Assembly (NCBI RefSeq): GCF_007744515.1
Contig: NZ_CP036268.1
Coordinates: forward strand, 374,824-438,823
From: Stratiformator vulcanicus
GTDB lineage: Bacteria; Planctomycetota; Planctomycetia; Planctomycetales; Planctomycetaceae
Direction of reading: 5' to 3'
Length of the DNA: 64,000 bases
Part shown: positions 19,217 to 28,046 of the stretch, one piece after another
How positions within the stretch are numbered: the first letter of the stretch is position 1
Layout: each line of letters begins with the position of its first letter
Notes under the pieces: generated by a model
Told to the model about the DNA's origin: nothing
Seen by the model: the letters and a program-made list of their open reading frames with translations, nothing else
The model's database searches: none
Program-made: the position numbers and the translations under genes

Positions 19217-20590
19217 TCAGTTCGCCGAAGCGACCTTATCTTCTCCGCGATTGAGCTTGAGGTGGCCGTACAGCGTTTCGCGGCCACGGACGATGTAGAA
19301 TTTCAAGGGATTGAAATTCGTAATCCGCGGGTGGGTTAGCACGTAGGACACGTTTTCGGCGTTGATCGTCTCCCACACGTGCAGTCCGACGAGGACGTCG
19401 CCCGGTCGAATGCCGTTCTTCGCGGCGGGGCTGCCCGCACGGACTTCGGCGACTTTCAACCCGCCGCGGTAACGGGTCCCGGTGACGACCTCGGGGTCGA
19501 CCGAAGCCAGTTTCAGTCCGAGTACCGACCAGCTTCGGCCGTCTTTGTCGGCAGCAGTCTTTTCGACGACCGCGGTGGCGAGTTGACCCGCGTAGCTGCG
19601 ACGCCTCAGGGCGAGTTTGAGGCGTTCGTCTTTGCCGTCGCGTTCGACCAGAATTTCGATCGGCTCGACATCGTCGCGTCCGATCAGTGCTCTTTCAAAG
19701 TCGACGCCGTCGACCACAGTGACTTCGCCGGCCCGCTTGACGATATCGCCCTTCTTAAAACCGGCTTTGGCCGCCGGTGAACCCGGCTCGGGGCGTGTCA
19801 CGATCAGCTTGCGGTCGCCGCCACGTTTGTAGTCTTTGGCGAGCAGTCCGTGCATCGTGCCTTCGAGTCGTTCGGTGCTCATCAAATCTCGGATCACCAT
19901 GCGGGCGTCGTCGATCGGAATCGCGAAGCCGATCCGCTGAGCCCCGGCCCTGATGGCGACGTTGATACCCACGACCTCACCGGCGAGGTTGAGCAGCGGG
20001 CCGCCGCTGTTACCGGGGTTGATGCTGGCGTCGGTCTGGATCAGGTTGCGGTACGACTGGGTCTCATTGACCTCGACGTCGCGATGCAACTGGCTGACAA
20101 TGCCGGCCGTCACGGTGTGTTCGTAGCCGAAGGCATTTCCGACGGCAATCACCGTTTCGCCGAGCATGATGTCGCTGCTGGTGCCCATTGGCATCACCGG
20201 CAGCGGCGTCTTCGACTCGATTTTGATGATCGCCAGATCGTGCTCGGCATCGACCGAGACGGTGGTGGCGTCAAAGGTGCTGGCGTCTTCGAGCGTCGCC
20301 GTCAGCACGTCGACACCGCTGACGACGTGATGATTCGTCACGATATAGCCACGGGGATCGATGATGATCCCGGTGCCCATGCCGTTGACCTTCCGCCCTT
20401 TGCGGGGGGCGAACACCGAGCCGTCGTCGTAGGTCGTCTTTTCACTATGAATGTTGACGACCGCCGACTTGACGCGCTTCACAGCGCGAACGAGCGGGGT
20501 TTCGCGAGGGTCATCGGCCCGGACATCACCGCATTGCACTGCGGCTGCGACGAGGGCGACGAGGAATAGTTTGTAGATAGGTTGCGTCAT
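19217..20590 (-). CDS. DegP/DegQ-like serine protease with PDZ domains
   Basis: A 457-residue protein from ATG 20590; a longer frame to 20683 lacks sense. The signal peptide is KLFLVALVAAAVQCGDVRA. The trypsin-like domain shows the triad His88 (TNHHVV), Asp118 (EHDLAIIKI) and Ser195 (NPGNSGGPL). Two PDZ-like regions follow, one around EPGSPAAKAGFKKGDIVKRA and one around VRAGSPAAKNGIRPGDVLVG. This is the periplasmic HtrA architecture for degrading or refolding damaged envelope proteins. It is monocistronic, ending at a bidirectional terminator. Confidence 0.92.
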   Translation of the reverse strand: MTQPIYKLFLVALVAAAVQCGDVRADDPRETPLVRAVKRVKSAVVNIHSEKTTYDDGSVFAPRKGRKVNGMGTGIIIDPRGYIVTNHHVVSGVDVLTATLEDASTFDATTVSVDAEHDLAIIKIESKTPLPVMPMGTSSDIMLGETVIAVGNAFGYEHTVTAGIVSQLHRDVEVNETQSYRNLIQTDASINPGNSGGPLLNLAGEVVGINVAIRAGAQRIGFAIPIDDARMVIRDLMSTERLEGTMHGLLAKDYKRGGDRKLIVTRPEPGSPAAKAGFKKGDIVKRAGEVTVVDGVDFERALIGRDDVEPIEILVERDGKDERLKLALRRRSYAGQLATAVVEKTAADKDGRSWSVLGLKLASVDPEVVTGTRYRGGLKVAEVRAGSPAAKNGIRPGDVLVGLHVWETINAENVSYVLTHPRITNFNPLKFYIVRGRETLYGHLKLNRGEDKVASAN

Positions 20591-20835
20591 GCGTTGGAAG
20601 CTTCCGGATAAGACTCGATCCGTCCTCACGGAATGGCACACTCCCTGCTGCCGAACGGAGAGCGATCCTTCACTTCTCCACAAAGGCTAGCATCGGCCCT
20701 TCGTCAATCGGCCCTTGAAAAGGTCGAGGCCTGCACGCATAAATTGCCCAGCCTGTGATCGGTCGCCCTGAAGGCGGGTTATTCCCGGTTTCTGACGGGC
20801 GGACCGATCAATTCTTCGAGACCCAAGGGACTACC

Positions 20836-21141
20836 ATGTCACGCCGCGTTCAACTGGAACAGATGATTGCCGAAGACCCGACCGATCCGTTTGCGAAGTA
20901 TGCGTATGCCAAGGAATGCGAGTCGGAAGGAGACCTGCCCGCGGCCCTGGCGGGCTTTGACCGTGTCATCAAGGAGCACCCCGATTACGTCCCGGCCTAC
21001 TTCCAAAAAGGGCAGGCCTTGGCCGGCGACGGGGAAGTCGATGACGCCGCCGAAATACTTCGCGCCGGTATCGAAGTCGCCCGCCGCACCGGCGATGCCC
21101 ACGCGCTCGGCGAAATGACCGAGTTCCTCGAATCGCTCTGA
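20836..21141 (+). CDS. Small TPR protein
   Basis: A 101-residue cytoplasmic protein starting at ATG 20836, preceded by AAGGGA. It contains two to three tetratricopeptide-like helical pairs (DPFAKYAYAKECESEGDLPAA and YVPAYFQKGQALAGDGEVDDA). Such short TPR proteins act as protein-protein adaptors. It is in the same orientation as, and 93 bases upstream of, the acyl-CoA dehydrogenase homologue, so co-transcription is possible. Confidence 0.82.
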   Translation: MSRRVQLEQMIAEDPTDPFAKYAYAKECESEGDLPAALAGFDRVIKEHPDYVPAYFQKGQALAGDGEVDDAAEILRAGIEVARRTGDAHALGEMTEFLESL

Positions 21142-21234
21142 ACTGGCTAGCCGCGACCGACAGGGAGCGCGCCCCCCCCGTCGCAATCACTCCCTACAAT
21201 TTCGACGCCCGAAGAACTCGAATGCGAGGCCGTC

Positions 21235-22338
21235 ATGCCTGTCGATCCAGAAGTCCCCGAACTCTTTCGTAACGCGGCCGGTTTTGACCGCCTCATCAGC
21301 GCGATGCGTCGCCAGAGCTCGCAGGGAGAATCGGGGGAGCCGAACGTCACAGCCCAGCTTGCGCTGATGCACGAATACGCCGTCACCGGCTGGGGCATCC
21401 CGAGCGAGTACGGCGGAAGCGGAATCGAAGGTGCCGAGATCATTGGCGGTTATCGCCAGCTCGCCTCGGCGTGCCTGACGTCAACGTTCGTCTTCACACA
21501 GCGGCAAGCGGCGATCAGCCGGATTGCTGCCAGCGAGAACGCCGACCTGAAAGCTGGCATCCTGCCAAGACTGGCGGCGAACGATGTTTTCGCGACGGTC
21601 GGAATATCTCACCTCACGACTTCGCGGCAGCATCTCAAGCAGCCGGCGGTTGAGGCGGTCGAGGACGGCGAGGGCTATCGCCTCGGCGGCACCCTGCCCT
21701 GGGTGACCGCGGCGGCCCATGCCGACGTGATCCTGTGCGGCGGCACGCTTGCGGACGGACGACAGCTACTAACACTGGTTGACACATCGGACGCCGGCGT
21801 GTCGCTCAAAGAACCGCCGCCGATGCTCGCGCTGAATGAGTCGAAGACCGGTGCGGTCGAACTCGACAACGTCGTCACTCCGCGAGATCACTTGGTCGCA
21901 GGCCCCATTGAAGCCGTCATGAAATCGGTCGGCTCCGGCGGGACCGGGTCGCTAACGACCTCTGCCCTCGCGCTCGGTGCGGCGGCCGGTTCCATCGACT
22001 TTTTGGAAGCAGAGGCGGCCAAGCGGAACGATCTGCACGAAGTCCTCAGGCCCCTGCGAAAGGAGTTGTCGCAGCGTGATGCCGAGCTAGAGGCGCTCGC
22101 GACCGGCATAACGGAATTCGAGGGACGCGAACTCTCGTCCGAATCGATTCGCAAACAGGCGAACTCGCTCGCACTGCGGTCCTCACAGGCATTGCTGGCG
22201 GCCTCGAAAGGGGCGGGCTTTGTGAAAGGCCATCCGGCTGAGCGCGCGGTCCGCGAGGCGATGTTCTTTCTCGTCTGGTCCTGCCCGCAGCCGGTCGTCA
22301 CGGCCAACTTACGAGAATTCGCCTGCGCCATCGGGTGA
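21235..22338 (+). CDS. Acyl-CoA dehydrogenase-family protein
   Basis: A 367-residue protein with the layout of the flavin-dependent acyl-CoA dehydrogenase superfamily. The helical N-terminal part contains the WGIPSEYGGSG motif and is followed by RQLASACLTSTFVFTQRQAA. A beta domain contains LGGTLPWVTAAAHAD (the position of the FAD-contacting TG..WITN-like segment) and the C-terminal part is helical. The C-terminal helical domain is shorter than in canonical enzymes and the catalytic-base region is not obvious, so activity on acyl-CoA is uncertain. It could be a divergent flavin monooxygenase-like member. GCGAGG sits just upstream of ATG 21235. Confidence 0.78.
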   Translation: MPVDPEVPELFRNAAGFDRLISAMRRQSSQGESGEPNVTAQLALMHEYAVTGWGIPSEYGGSGIEGAEIIGGYRQLASACLTSTFVFTQRQAAISRIAASENADLKAGILPRLAANDVFATVGISHLTTSRQHLKQPAVEAVEDGEGYRLGGTLPWVTAAAHADVILCGGTLADGRQLLTLVDTSDAGVSLKEPPPMLALNESKTGAVELDNVVTPRDHLVAGPIEAVMKSVGSGGTGSLTTSALALGAAAGSIDFLEAEAAKRNDLHEVLRPLRKELSQRDAELEALATGITEFEGRELSSESIRKQANSLALRSSQALLAASKGAGFVKGHPAERAVREAMFFLVWSCPQPVVTANLREFACAIG

Positions 22339-22535
22339 ATCCCCCCCCAAGCCCACGGGTCACACCCCGTGGGTCCGCGAAGATTGCGCTAATAACCTTC
22401 GCTGATGTACGAATAGCCCAACGAACCGCCGCGAAACGGCGTTCCTATCAAGGGAGATGTTCTCCCGCGGGCCATGTTCATTCTGCCGTCGCCGAGTCAT
22501 TCGCCCGGCGCGGTCGTTTCATCAGGAGGGGTAAT

Positions 22536-23231
22536 ATGTTGTTGAAGCAGAGCATGGCGGCGCTTCCCGCGCTCGCCTTCGGAATCGCGGCGTCTTCATT
22601 GACGGCTACGATCGGATTGGCCGACACGATTCGACTGGAGAACGGCGACACGCTGTCAGGCCACGTCAAGTCGCTGGATGACCAGAACCTAGTCCTCGCG
22701 AGTGATGTGCTCGGCGACGTGACGCTCAAACGCACCAAGGTGGCGGAGATTTATCTCGGCGACAATAGACCGCAGGAACCCGTCGCGACGGTCGTTCCCG
22801 CTCCGCCGAAGCAAGATGCGACCGCCAACAAAGCTGGTGGAGTCGCTGGCGCTCTCGGATTGGGCCAAGGCACGTTGCCCGCGCAGCAGAATCTGAACGA
22901 CATTCTGGGGCAGCTACAAAGCGGCGGTGTCTCGGCTGACACAATGGAGGGACTGCAACAGCAGTTCCCGCTGCTCGCCGATCCGAAAGTCAGTTCGATG
23001 TTTCGCGATCGCGTCGGCGGATTGATGTCGGGCCGGCTCGACGTGCAGGACATTCGCAAGGATGCCGTTCAAGCCCTCGACATGATCGAAGAACTCGAAG
23101 CGGACCTCGGTCCGCAGGCTGCCCAGGCCCTGCAAGGCTATAAGGGCATCCTGCAGAACTTCGTCCAACGCTCGGCTCCGGTAGAACCAATCAAGCCCGA
23201 AGACGAGTCTAAAAACGACGAGACCGAGTAA
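22536..23231 (+). CDS. Exported hypothetical protein
   Basis: ATG 22536 is preceded by an excellent AGGAGGGG four bases upstream, so the longer open frame from 22335 is rejected. The 231-residue product has a signal peptide ending near TIGLADTIRL. A short beta domain (LENGDTLSGHVKSLDDQNL, DVLGDVTLKRTKVAEIYLGD) of the type seen in many planctomycete exported proteins follows, then a Gln/Gly-rich linker and a helical C-terminal half ending in a charged Lys/Asp/Glu tail. Function unknown. A strong terminator follows 30 bases later. Confidence 0.8.
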   Translation: MLLKQSMAALPALAFGIAASSLTATIGLADTIRLENGDTLSGHVKSLDDQNLVLASDVLGDVTLKRTKVAEIYLGDNRPQEPVATVVPAPPKQDATANKAGGVAGALGLGQGTLPAQQNLNDILGQLQSGGVSADTMEGLQQQFPLLADPKVSSMFRDRVGGLMSGRLDVQDIRKDAVQALDMIEELEADLGPQAAQALQGYKGILQNFVQRSAPVEPIKPEDESKNDETE

Positions 23232-23261
23232 CGTCATCGTTTATGAGTCTCTAGCAATAAA

Positions 23262-23297
23262 GAAGCAGCCATGACGCCCCAGCGTCATGGCTGCTTC
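23262..23297 (+). terminator. Terminator hairpin after the exported protein gene
   Basis: GAAGCAGCCATGACGC (23262-23277) and GCGTCATGGCTGCTTC (23282-23297) form a perfect 16-bp stem with a CCCA loop. The T-rich 3' flank is the start of the CTTCTCG tandem repeat, so the repeat abuts and overlaps the 3' arm. Confidence 0.75.
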
Positions 23298-23449
23298 TCG
23301 CTTCTCGCTTCTCGCTTCTCGCTTCTCGCTTCTCGCTTCTCGCTTCTCTCTTCTCGCTTCTCGCTTCTCGCTTCTCGCTTCTCGCTTCTCGCTTCTCGCT
23401 TCTCGCTTCTCGCTTCTCGCTTCTCGCTTCTCGCTTCTCGCTTCTCGCT
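23294..23449. repeat. Heptanucleotide tandem repeat (CTTCTCG)n, about 22 copies
   Basis: An uninterrupted run of CTTCTCG units with one variant unit (CTTCTCT near 23343-23349). It lies between the 3' arm of one terminator and a second, opposite-facing terminator. The frame it opens on the plus strand (repeats of Ser-Arg-Phe-Ser-Leu-Leu-Ala) has no ribosome-binding site and is not a gene. Confidence 0.97.
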
Positions 23450-23457
23450 AAATAAAA

Positions 23458-23493
23458 AACCGAGCCGCGACTATCCGTTGTCGCGACTCGGTT
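23458..23493 (-). terminator. Terminator of the ammonium transporter gene
   Basis: AACCGAGCCGCGAC (23458-23471) and GTCGCGACTCGGTT (23480-23493) form a 14-bp stem with one wobble position. On the minus strand the 3' arm is followed by TTTTTATTT, a good rho-independent terminator 56 bases after the transporter stop. Confidence 0.85.
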
Positions 23494-23548
23494 TCGTTCG
23501 TGCTGCTCTAAGCCGACTTCCGTGCCGAGAGCAGTGTTCGTCGTTCGA

Positions 23549-24970
23549 TCAGCTGGCGTAGGCGGTCATGCCGTGCTCGCTGATGTCGAGGCCCTTCTCT
23601 TCTTCTTCCGCGGTGACGCGGAGGAATCCGATGGCTTTCAAGATACTGAACAGGATCAGCATCGTGACGAAGGCCCAGCCGCAATAGGCAACGATACCGG
23701 TGAGCTGAGCGCCAATCGTTCCGACCCCTTCATCGTAGGTGGTCGGGAAGATGCCGATCGCGAGGCAACCCCAGATGCCGCACAGCCCGTGGACCGGCCA
23801 CGCACCGACGGGATCGTCGATCTTCAGCTTGTCGAGCATCAGCACACCGGCGACAACCAGAGCACCAGCAACGGCTCCGATGATGATCGCAACGAGATTG
23901 CTCACGCCGTCACAGTTCGCCGTGACGCCAACCAGACCACCGAGGATACCGTTAAGAGCCATCGAGAGGTCCGGCTTGCCGAACAGTCCCCAGGCGATGA
24001 ACGTCGAAACGACACCACCGGCTGCGGCTCCGAGGAGCGTATTGACGGCGACTAGCATGACAAGTTCCGTCGATGACTTGCCATACATGGCAAGGACCGA
24101 GCCGGGGTTAAAGCCGAACCAACCGATCAGCAGAATGAACACACCGAGAGTCGCCAGCGGAAGACTGTGACCCGGAATGGCGATCGGCTTGCCGTCGGCG
24201 CTGTAACGCCCGAGACGGGGGCCGAGCACAATCGCACCGGCCAAGCCGGCGAAGCCGCCGACCGCGTGAACGATGCAGGAACCGGCGAAGTCATAAAAGC
24301 CCATGGCATCGAGCCAGCCCAGGCCCCACTTCCAGCTACCGCTGATCGGATAGATCAGGCCGGTCAGCAAAGCACTGTAGATCAAGTACGAACCGAATTT
24401 CATCCGGCCGGCGACGGCACCGGAAACGATCGTGGCGGCTGTCGCGGCGAAAGCAACCTGGAACAGCCAGTCGACTGATCCGGTTGGGAGGTAGTCCGCA
24501 GCACCTTCGGTCGTAATCGACGTCGCGATGGAAGGCACGGCAATGTAGCCGTTCCAGTCTTCGCCCATCGTTCCCGGATACATCAGATTGTATCCAACGA
24601 AGAAGTACAGCAGCACGCCGACGCAGATGTCGAGGGCGTTCTTAAACAGAATGTTCACCGTGTGCTTGGCCGGGCTGAACCCGGCTTCGACCATCGCAAA
24701 GCCCGCCTGCATGAACAGGACCAGGACCGCACAGATAAACATCGTCAAGTTGTCGATCGCGTAGGCCGCGATCTCTTCGCCTTCAGGTATGAAGCCCTCT
24801 TCCTCTTCGGGTGCGGCCAAGGCCGACTCCACAGCCGAGCCAGCTTCTTCCACGGCTTCGGCGACCGAACCGGCCTCTTCTTCCTGTGCATAAGCCGGGT
24901 GGGTCGCAAACCCGCCCACGATGACTAGTCCCACTAACAGCGGGACGAGCGCTGTCCAACGCAAACTCAT
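23549..24970 (-). CDS. amt: Ammonium transporter (Amt/Rh family)
   Basis: A 473-residue protein from ATG 24970, with GAGGGGA eight bases upstream. A signal peptide (residues 1-30, ending HPAYAQ) and an acidic Ala/Glu-rich segment precede eleven or so membrane helices. Family blocks include AGFAMVEAGF, CIVHAVGGFAGLAGA, WFGFNPGS and GAWPVHGLCGIWG with the channel-lining His residues. It conducts NH3/NH4+ across the inner membrane. No GlnK-type PII gene is adjacent. A sigma-54 promoter about 200 bases upstream and a terminator just downstream suggest a nitrogen-regulated single gene. The extra acidic N-terminal segment is longer than in E. coli AmtB. Confidence 0.95.
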   Translation of the reverse strand: MSLRWTALVPLLVGLVIVGGFATHPAYAQEEEAGSVAEAVEEAGSAVESALAAPEEEEGFIPEGEEIAAYAIDNLTMFICAVLVLFMQAGFAMVEAGFSPAKHTVNILFKNALDICVGVLLYFFVGYNLMYPGTMGEDWNGYIAVPSIATSITTEGAADYLPTGSVDWLFQVAFAATAATIVSGAVAGRMKFGSYLIYSALLTGLIYPISGSWKWGLGWLDAMGFYDFAGSCIVHAVGGFAGLAGAIVLGPRLGRYSADGKPIAIPGHSLPLATLGVFILLIGWFGFNPGSVLAMYGKSSTELVMLVAVNTLLGAAAGGVVSTFIAWGLFGKPDLSMALNGILGGLVGVTANCDGVSNLVAIIIGAVAGALVVAGVLMLDKLKIDDPVGAWPVHGLCGIWGCLAIGIFPTTYDEGVGTIGAQLTGIVAYCGWAFVTMLILFSILKAIGFLRVTAEEEEKGLDISEHGMTAYAS

Positions 24971-25173
24971 TCCAGTTCCCCTCAAGTGTAAAGTTGTATT
25001 CCCAGTTGCCAGACTCATCAGTTCCCACTCTGCATTCGGAGAATGACGGACCGCCCCCGCATTGAGGCCCGCCGCAGCCGAGCGAATCCGCAAGGCGCAA
25101 TACGCCTTGGGGGCCAGCCCGCACCGCAACCGGGGCGATCAAGCGAATCGGTGTTTCCAGTTCGCCCGAAAAC

Positions 25174-25188
25174 GCAACTTGTGTGCCC
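25174..25188 (-). promoter_or_regulatory. Sigma-54 (-24/-12) promoter for amt
   Basis: Read on the minus strand the sequence is GGGCACACAAGTTGC, matching TGGCAC-N5-TTGC at all positions but the first, with the invariant GG and GC at the right spacing. Transcription would begin near 25162, giving a leader of about 190 bases. Nitrogen-controlled amt genes commonly use this sigma factor. No convincing NtrC site could be picked out upstream. Confidence 0.7.
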
Positions 25189-25434
25189 GAATCGAAGGCA
25201 GCGTCGGCGAGGCAACGTTCGATTTTGCCTCGCATTTCGCAAAACGTTGTAAAATATGCACGAAATCGCCCTGCGAGTTTGCTGGTAATCTTTGAAATCG
25301 GCGAGTTGCGATCGACCGGGCGAAATGCGGCGACCAGCACTTTGTCGCTCTGCTGCCTACGTTGCGCGCGAAGGACTGCCAATCAATTAAGCAGGCGGCT
25401 CTTGATCGGTGCTTCGAGGCAGCGCATAAAAAAA

Positions 25435-25461
25435 CCGCCGCCCGACAACGCCGGGCGGCGG
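25435..25461 (-). terminator. Terminator of the porin gene
   Basis: CCGCCGCCCG (25435-25444) and CGGGCGGCGG (25452-25461) form a perfect 10-bp GC stem. On the minus strand it is followed by seven T residues. It lies 32 bases after the porin stop. Confidence 0.9.
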
Positions 25462-25492
25462 GAATCATTTCTCGGTTGTCAGTCAGCTTGAC

Positions 25493-26770
25493 CTAGAAGG
25501 TCAGGATGACGTCGGTACCGAAGATGAAGCTGTCGAAATCGCCGCCGAGGAAGGCTTCTGCTTCGTTGATGTCAGAAGCGTTCTGGTAGCGAATTTCCGG
25601 ACGAACAACCACGTTAGCCTGCGGGCGAATGTTCGCACCGAAGGTGTAGTTGTAGGCATCGAAGGCGCCACCATTGTCGGTGTGCCACCACTCTGCACGA
25701 CCACCGACTGCCAGGCAGTCATTGATCGTGTAGAAGAGATACTGGTTGACGCCGTATTCTTCGCCGTCGTCGCCGTCAAGAGAGACGAAGTCCGACTGGA
25801 AGACGTAGTTCAGGTTATCAGTCAGAGCAACGTCGGCCACGATGCTGTGGTTGTAACCCGCACCCCGGAAGCCGCTGTCGCCAGCGAACAGGATGTAGGT
25901 GACCGTAGCGTCGTCGGTGACCGAAACGCTGGCTCCACCGAGGAAGCCGTTACCGTCGTCGAACTGGTCGAAACCGGTGTCCCAACCCAGGACCCAACCA
26001 CCGTACAGTTCCACGTCATCCATGCCGCTGTACGTACCGAGGACACCCGTGTGGGTGAAAGGCTCGCTGTTGTACTGCGTGAAGGCGTGGCTGTAGAAGA
26101 AGTTGTCCGGGGCGGTCACGACTTCGTAACCGACGAGGGTGTAGAAGTGACCGCCGATGACCGAGAAGTCACCGTAAGCCGCTTCGGCGTAGAGCTGCGG
26201 GAAGGCCCAGCCGTAGGCTTCGCCGAACTGCAGGCTCGCCGTGTTGTCGAAGACGCCCGGGTTGTTACCGAAGGCCTGGGTGTCCGGGGCATCGGTACCG
26301 TAAACGATGTCGGCACGACCACCGATATCGAGTCCGCAAGAACCATCAGCCACTCGTTCGACGACGAGGTAAGACTGGTTGTTCTGGAAGCGATCCGTGT
26401 AATCGTTGAAGTTACCCGTGCTGTTGCTCGTGTAACCCCACTGAGTCCAGCCGTAGACCTGGAACGGAGCCTGGTCCGGGCAGTCGCAGAGCGCGTCCAT
26501 CAGGGTGTAGGGCTCGCCGAGGTCGCACCAATCGCAATCCCCGCACTCAGCGCCACATCCGATGTCTTCGCAACAGAGGTCTTCGCTGCAGAGCGAGTCT
26601 TCGCAGACCGACTCACAGCAAATGTCTTCGCCGCAGCCTTTATCGCAGGCGCCGAAGATGTCCATCAAGCCGGCATTGGCCGAACCAGCGAAAGCCAGTC
26701 CAAGACCGCCGACGCAGAGCATCCGAATGCCGGTGCCCCAAATCGTGCTTTTCCGTAGCATCGTCCGCAT
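25493..26770 (-). CDS. Outer-membrane beta-barrel porin (BBP2/OmpL-like) with Cys-rich head
   Basis: A 425-residue protein. The AGGAG before ATG 26770 supports the start. The signal peptide ends in AGSANAGLM. Residues about 40-95 form an unusual acidic Cys-rich segment (CCESVCEDSLCSEDLCCED and onward) with close to 20 Cys. The rest is alternating aromatic/polar strands (FQVYGWTQWGYTSNS, LYAEAAYGDFSVIGGHFYT) ending in DVILTF, a C-terminal Phe typical of outer-membrane proteins. The strand pattern matches the BBP2 porin family common in planctomycetes. The Cys-rich head could be a disulfide-linked periplasmic or surface domain. Monocistronic with a strong terminator. Confidence 0.88.
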   Translation of the reverse strand: MRTMLRKSTIWGTGIRMLCVGGLGLAFAGSANAGLMDIFGACDKGCGEDICCESVCEDSLCSEDLCCEDIGCGAECGDCDWCDLGEPYTLMDALCDCPDQAPFQVYGWTQWGYTSNSTGNFNDYTDRFQNNQSYLVVERVADGSCGLDIGGRADIVYGTDAPDTQAFGNNPGVFDNTASLQFGEAYGWAFPQLYAEAAYGDFSVIGGHFYTLVGYEVVTAPDNFFYSHAFTQYNSEPFTHTGVLGTYSGMDDVELYGGWVLGWDTGFDQFDDGNGFLGGASVSVTDDATVTYILFAGDSGFRGAGYNHSIVADVALTDNLNYVFQSDFVSLDGDDGEEYGVNQYLFYTINDCLAVGGRAEWWHTDNGGAFDAYNYTFGANIRPQANVVVRPEIRYQNASDINEAEAFLGGDFDSFIFGTDVILTF

Positions 26771-27419
26771 TGTTAACTCCTGAACAACGCACCAATTGGT
26801 TGGGTGTCCTTACCGCCATTCGTGCGAGCACACGTCCGGCGGTCCCCCCGCGTCCTCTGCGGTTACAGCTCCGACTAGCGGCGACTGCTGGGGTAACTGC
26901 AGACCGCAACGCAGGGTGAAAGGCTGCACAAAGCGGTCTACCTCGAAGGATCGGACGACAGCGCTACCCGTTATCACCGAACCGACCGTTGCAAACATCT
27001 TCTGCCTAACAGACAGACCTCACCTGACCAGATAGGTCGCCGCAAATTGCCCAGAGTCTCAACCACGGCGTCTGATTAGCCAAAAACGTAGGGTTTTGAC
27101 CTGTAGATTGGTCAAATCAATTGTCGGAAATACCCATCCCAGCCGTCCGCGGCGCGCGAATTCCGTTTGCGATTGCGACTTTCAGCTCGGATTTCAGCCT
27201 GCGATCCCGCGAAAAAACTGAAAAATTTCCCGACATTCGTCCTCGATCAGGGCTCCGCTTCGCGAGGGAAGGTCGTCTCAGCGGGAATCAAGTATCGATC
27301 TGCCGGTGCTCAAGGCTTCAGGAACGCTTTACAGCCGTCGATCTCGGCGGGCAAACTGGATGACCCGGCGTGGACGAGCTGTCGACGCCTGTTCTTGCAC
27401 TGAAGCGATGAGGGTTCCG
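26771..27419. other. Divergent intergenic region, 649 bases
   Basis: Lies between the porin (minus) and the DUF1080 gene (plus). It contains a short inverted repeat TTTGACC (27095-27101) / GGTCAAA (27110-27116) that could be an operator or leader hairpin. It also has several GC-rich open frames without ribosome-binding sites. Promoters for both genes are expected but not pinpointed. Confidence 0.4.
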
Positions 27420-28046
27420 ATGCGCCGCGCGATGCCACTATTCGCTGTCGTTCTCATGACAGCCGCCGTTCCTTCGTTGGCCGACGAAGGTTTCCGAGAA
27501 CTATTCAACGGCGAAGACCTCGAAGGCTGGTCTAACCCTTACGAGCATGGCGAGGCATGGGTGGAAGACGGTGTGATCGCGCTGCGAGCCGCGAAGAAGT
27601 TCTTCCTGATCACTGACGAACGCTTTAGCGATTTCGAACTCCACGCCGAAATCCTGCTGCCGGAGAATGGCAAGAGCAATTCGGGCATCATGTTCCGCGC
27701 CCAGAAGAAGCCGGGGAAGGTTTACGGCTATCAGGCGGAATGCGATCCGAAGCCCCGAGCGTGGACCGGCGGCTTCTACGATGAGGGACGTCGGGGCTGG
27801 ATTTATCCCGACAAGAAGAAAAATCCGGGCAAGAAACTGGTTCAGGCTCCGCTCGGCGAGTGGATCAAATACAAGATTGTTGCCGAGGGAGATCACCTGC
27901 AGATCTTCATCAATGGAGAACAAACGTCAGACGTGCGGGACGCGATGGACTCCGAAGGGCACATCGGACTGCAGCACCACGGCGAAACCGGCCAGGTCTA
28001 CCGATTCCGCAACATTCGCATTAAAGAGCTGTCAAAGGAGCAGTAG
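27420..28046 (+). CDS. DUF1080 / 3-keto-disaccharide hydrolase-family exported protein
   Basis: A 208-residue protein. I chose ATG 27420 because GAGGG lies upstream; ATG 27408 is possible. The signal peptide ends PSLADEGF. The mature protein is the concanavalin-like DUF1080 domain, with FRELFNGEDLEGWSN at its start, SNSGIMFRAQ in the middle, and GHIGLQHHGETGQVYRFRNI at the end, the highly conserved signature of this planctomycete-rich family. Some members hydrolyse 3-keto-disaccharides, so a role in glycan breakdown outside the cytoplasm is plausible. Its 3' end overlaps the convergent opgH by 26 bases. Confidence 0.92.
   Translation: MRRAMPLFAVVLMTAAVPSLADEGFRELFNGEDLEGWSNPYEHGEAWVEDGVIALRAAKKFFLITDERFSDFELHAEILLPENGKSNSGIMFRAQKKPGKVYGYQAECDPKPRAWTGGFYDEGRRGWIYPDKKKNPGKKLVQAPLGEWIKYKIVAEGDHLQIFINGEQTSDVRDAMDSEGHIGLQHHGETGQVYRFRNIRIKELSKEQ

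Noticed and set aside
23294..23449. CRISPR array
   Set aside because: The tract is a simple 7-base microsatellite with no spacers. No other regularly spaced repeat was found in the window and no cas gene was seen.
23271..23561. An open frame across the heptanucleotide repeat (Phe-Ser-Leu-Leu-Ala repeats)
   Set aside because: Produced by the tandem repeat, overlaps two terminators and has no ribosome-binding site.
25682..26758. A 358-codon plus-strand open frame antisense to the porin gene
   Set aside because: It is the complement of a strongly biased coding sequence, has a repetitive Val/Glu/Asp composition and no ribosome-binding site; the minus-strand frame has a signal peptide and a C-terminal Phe.
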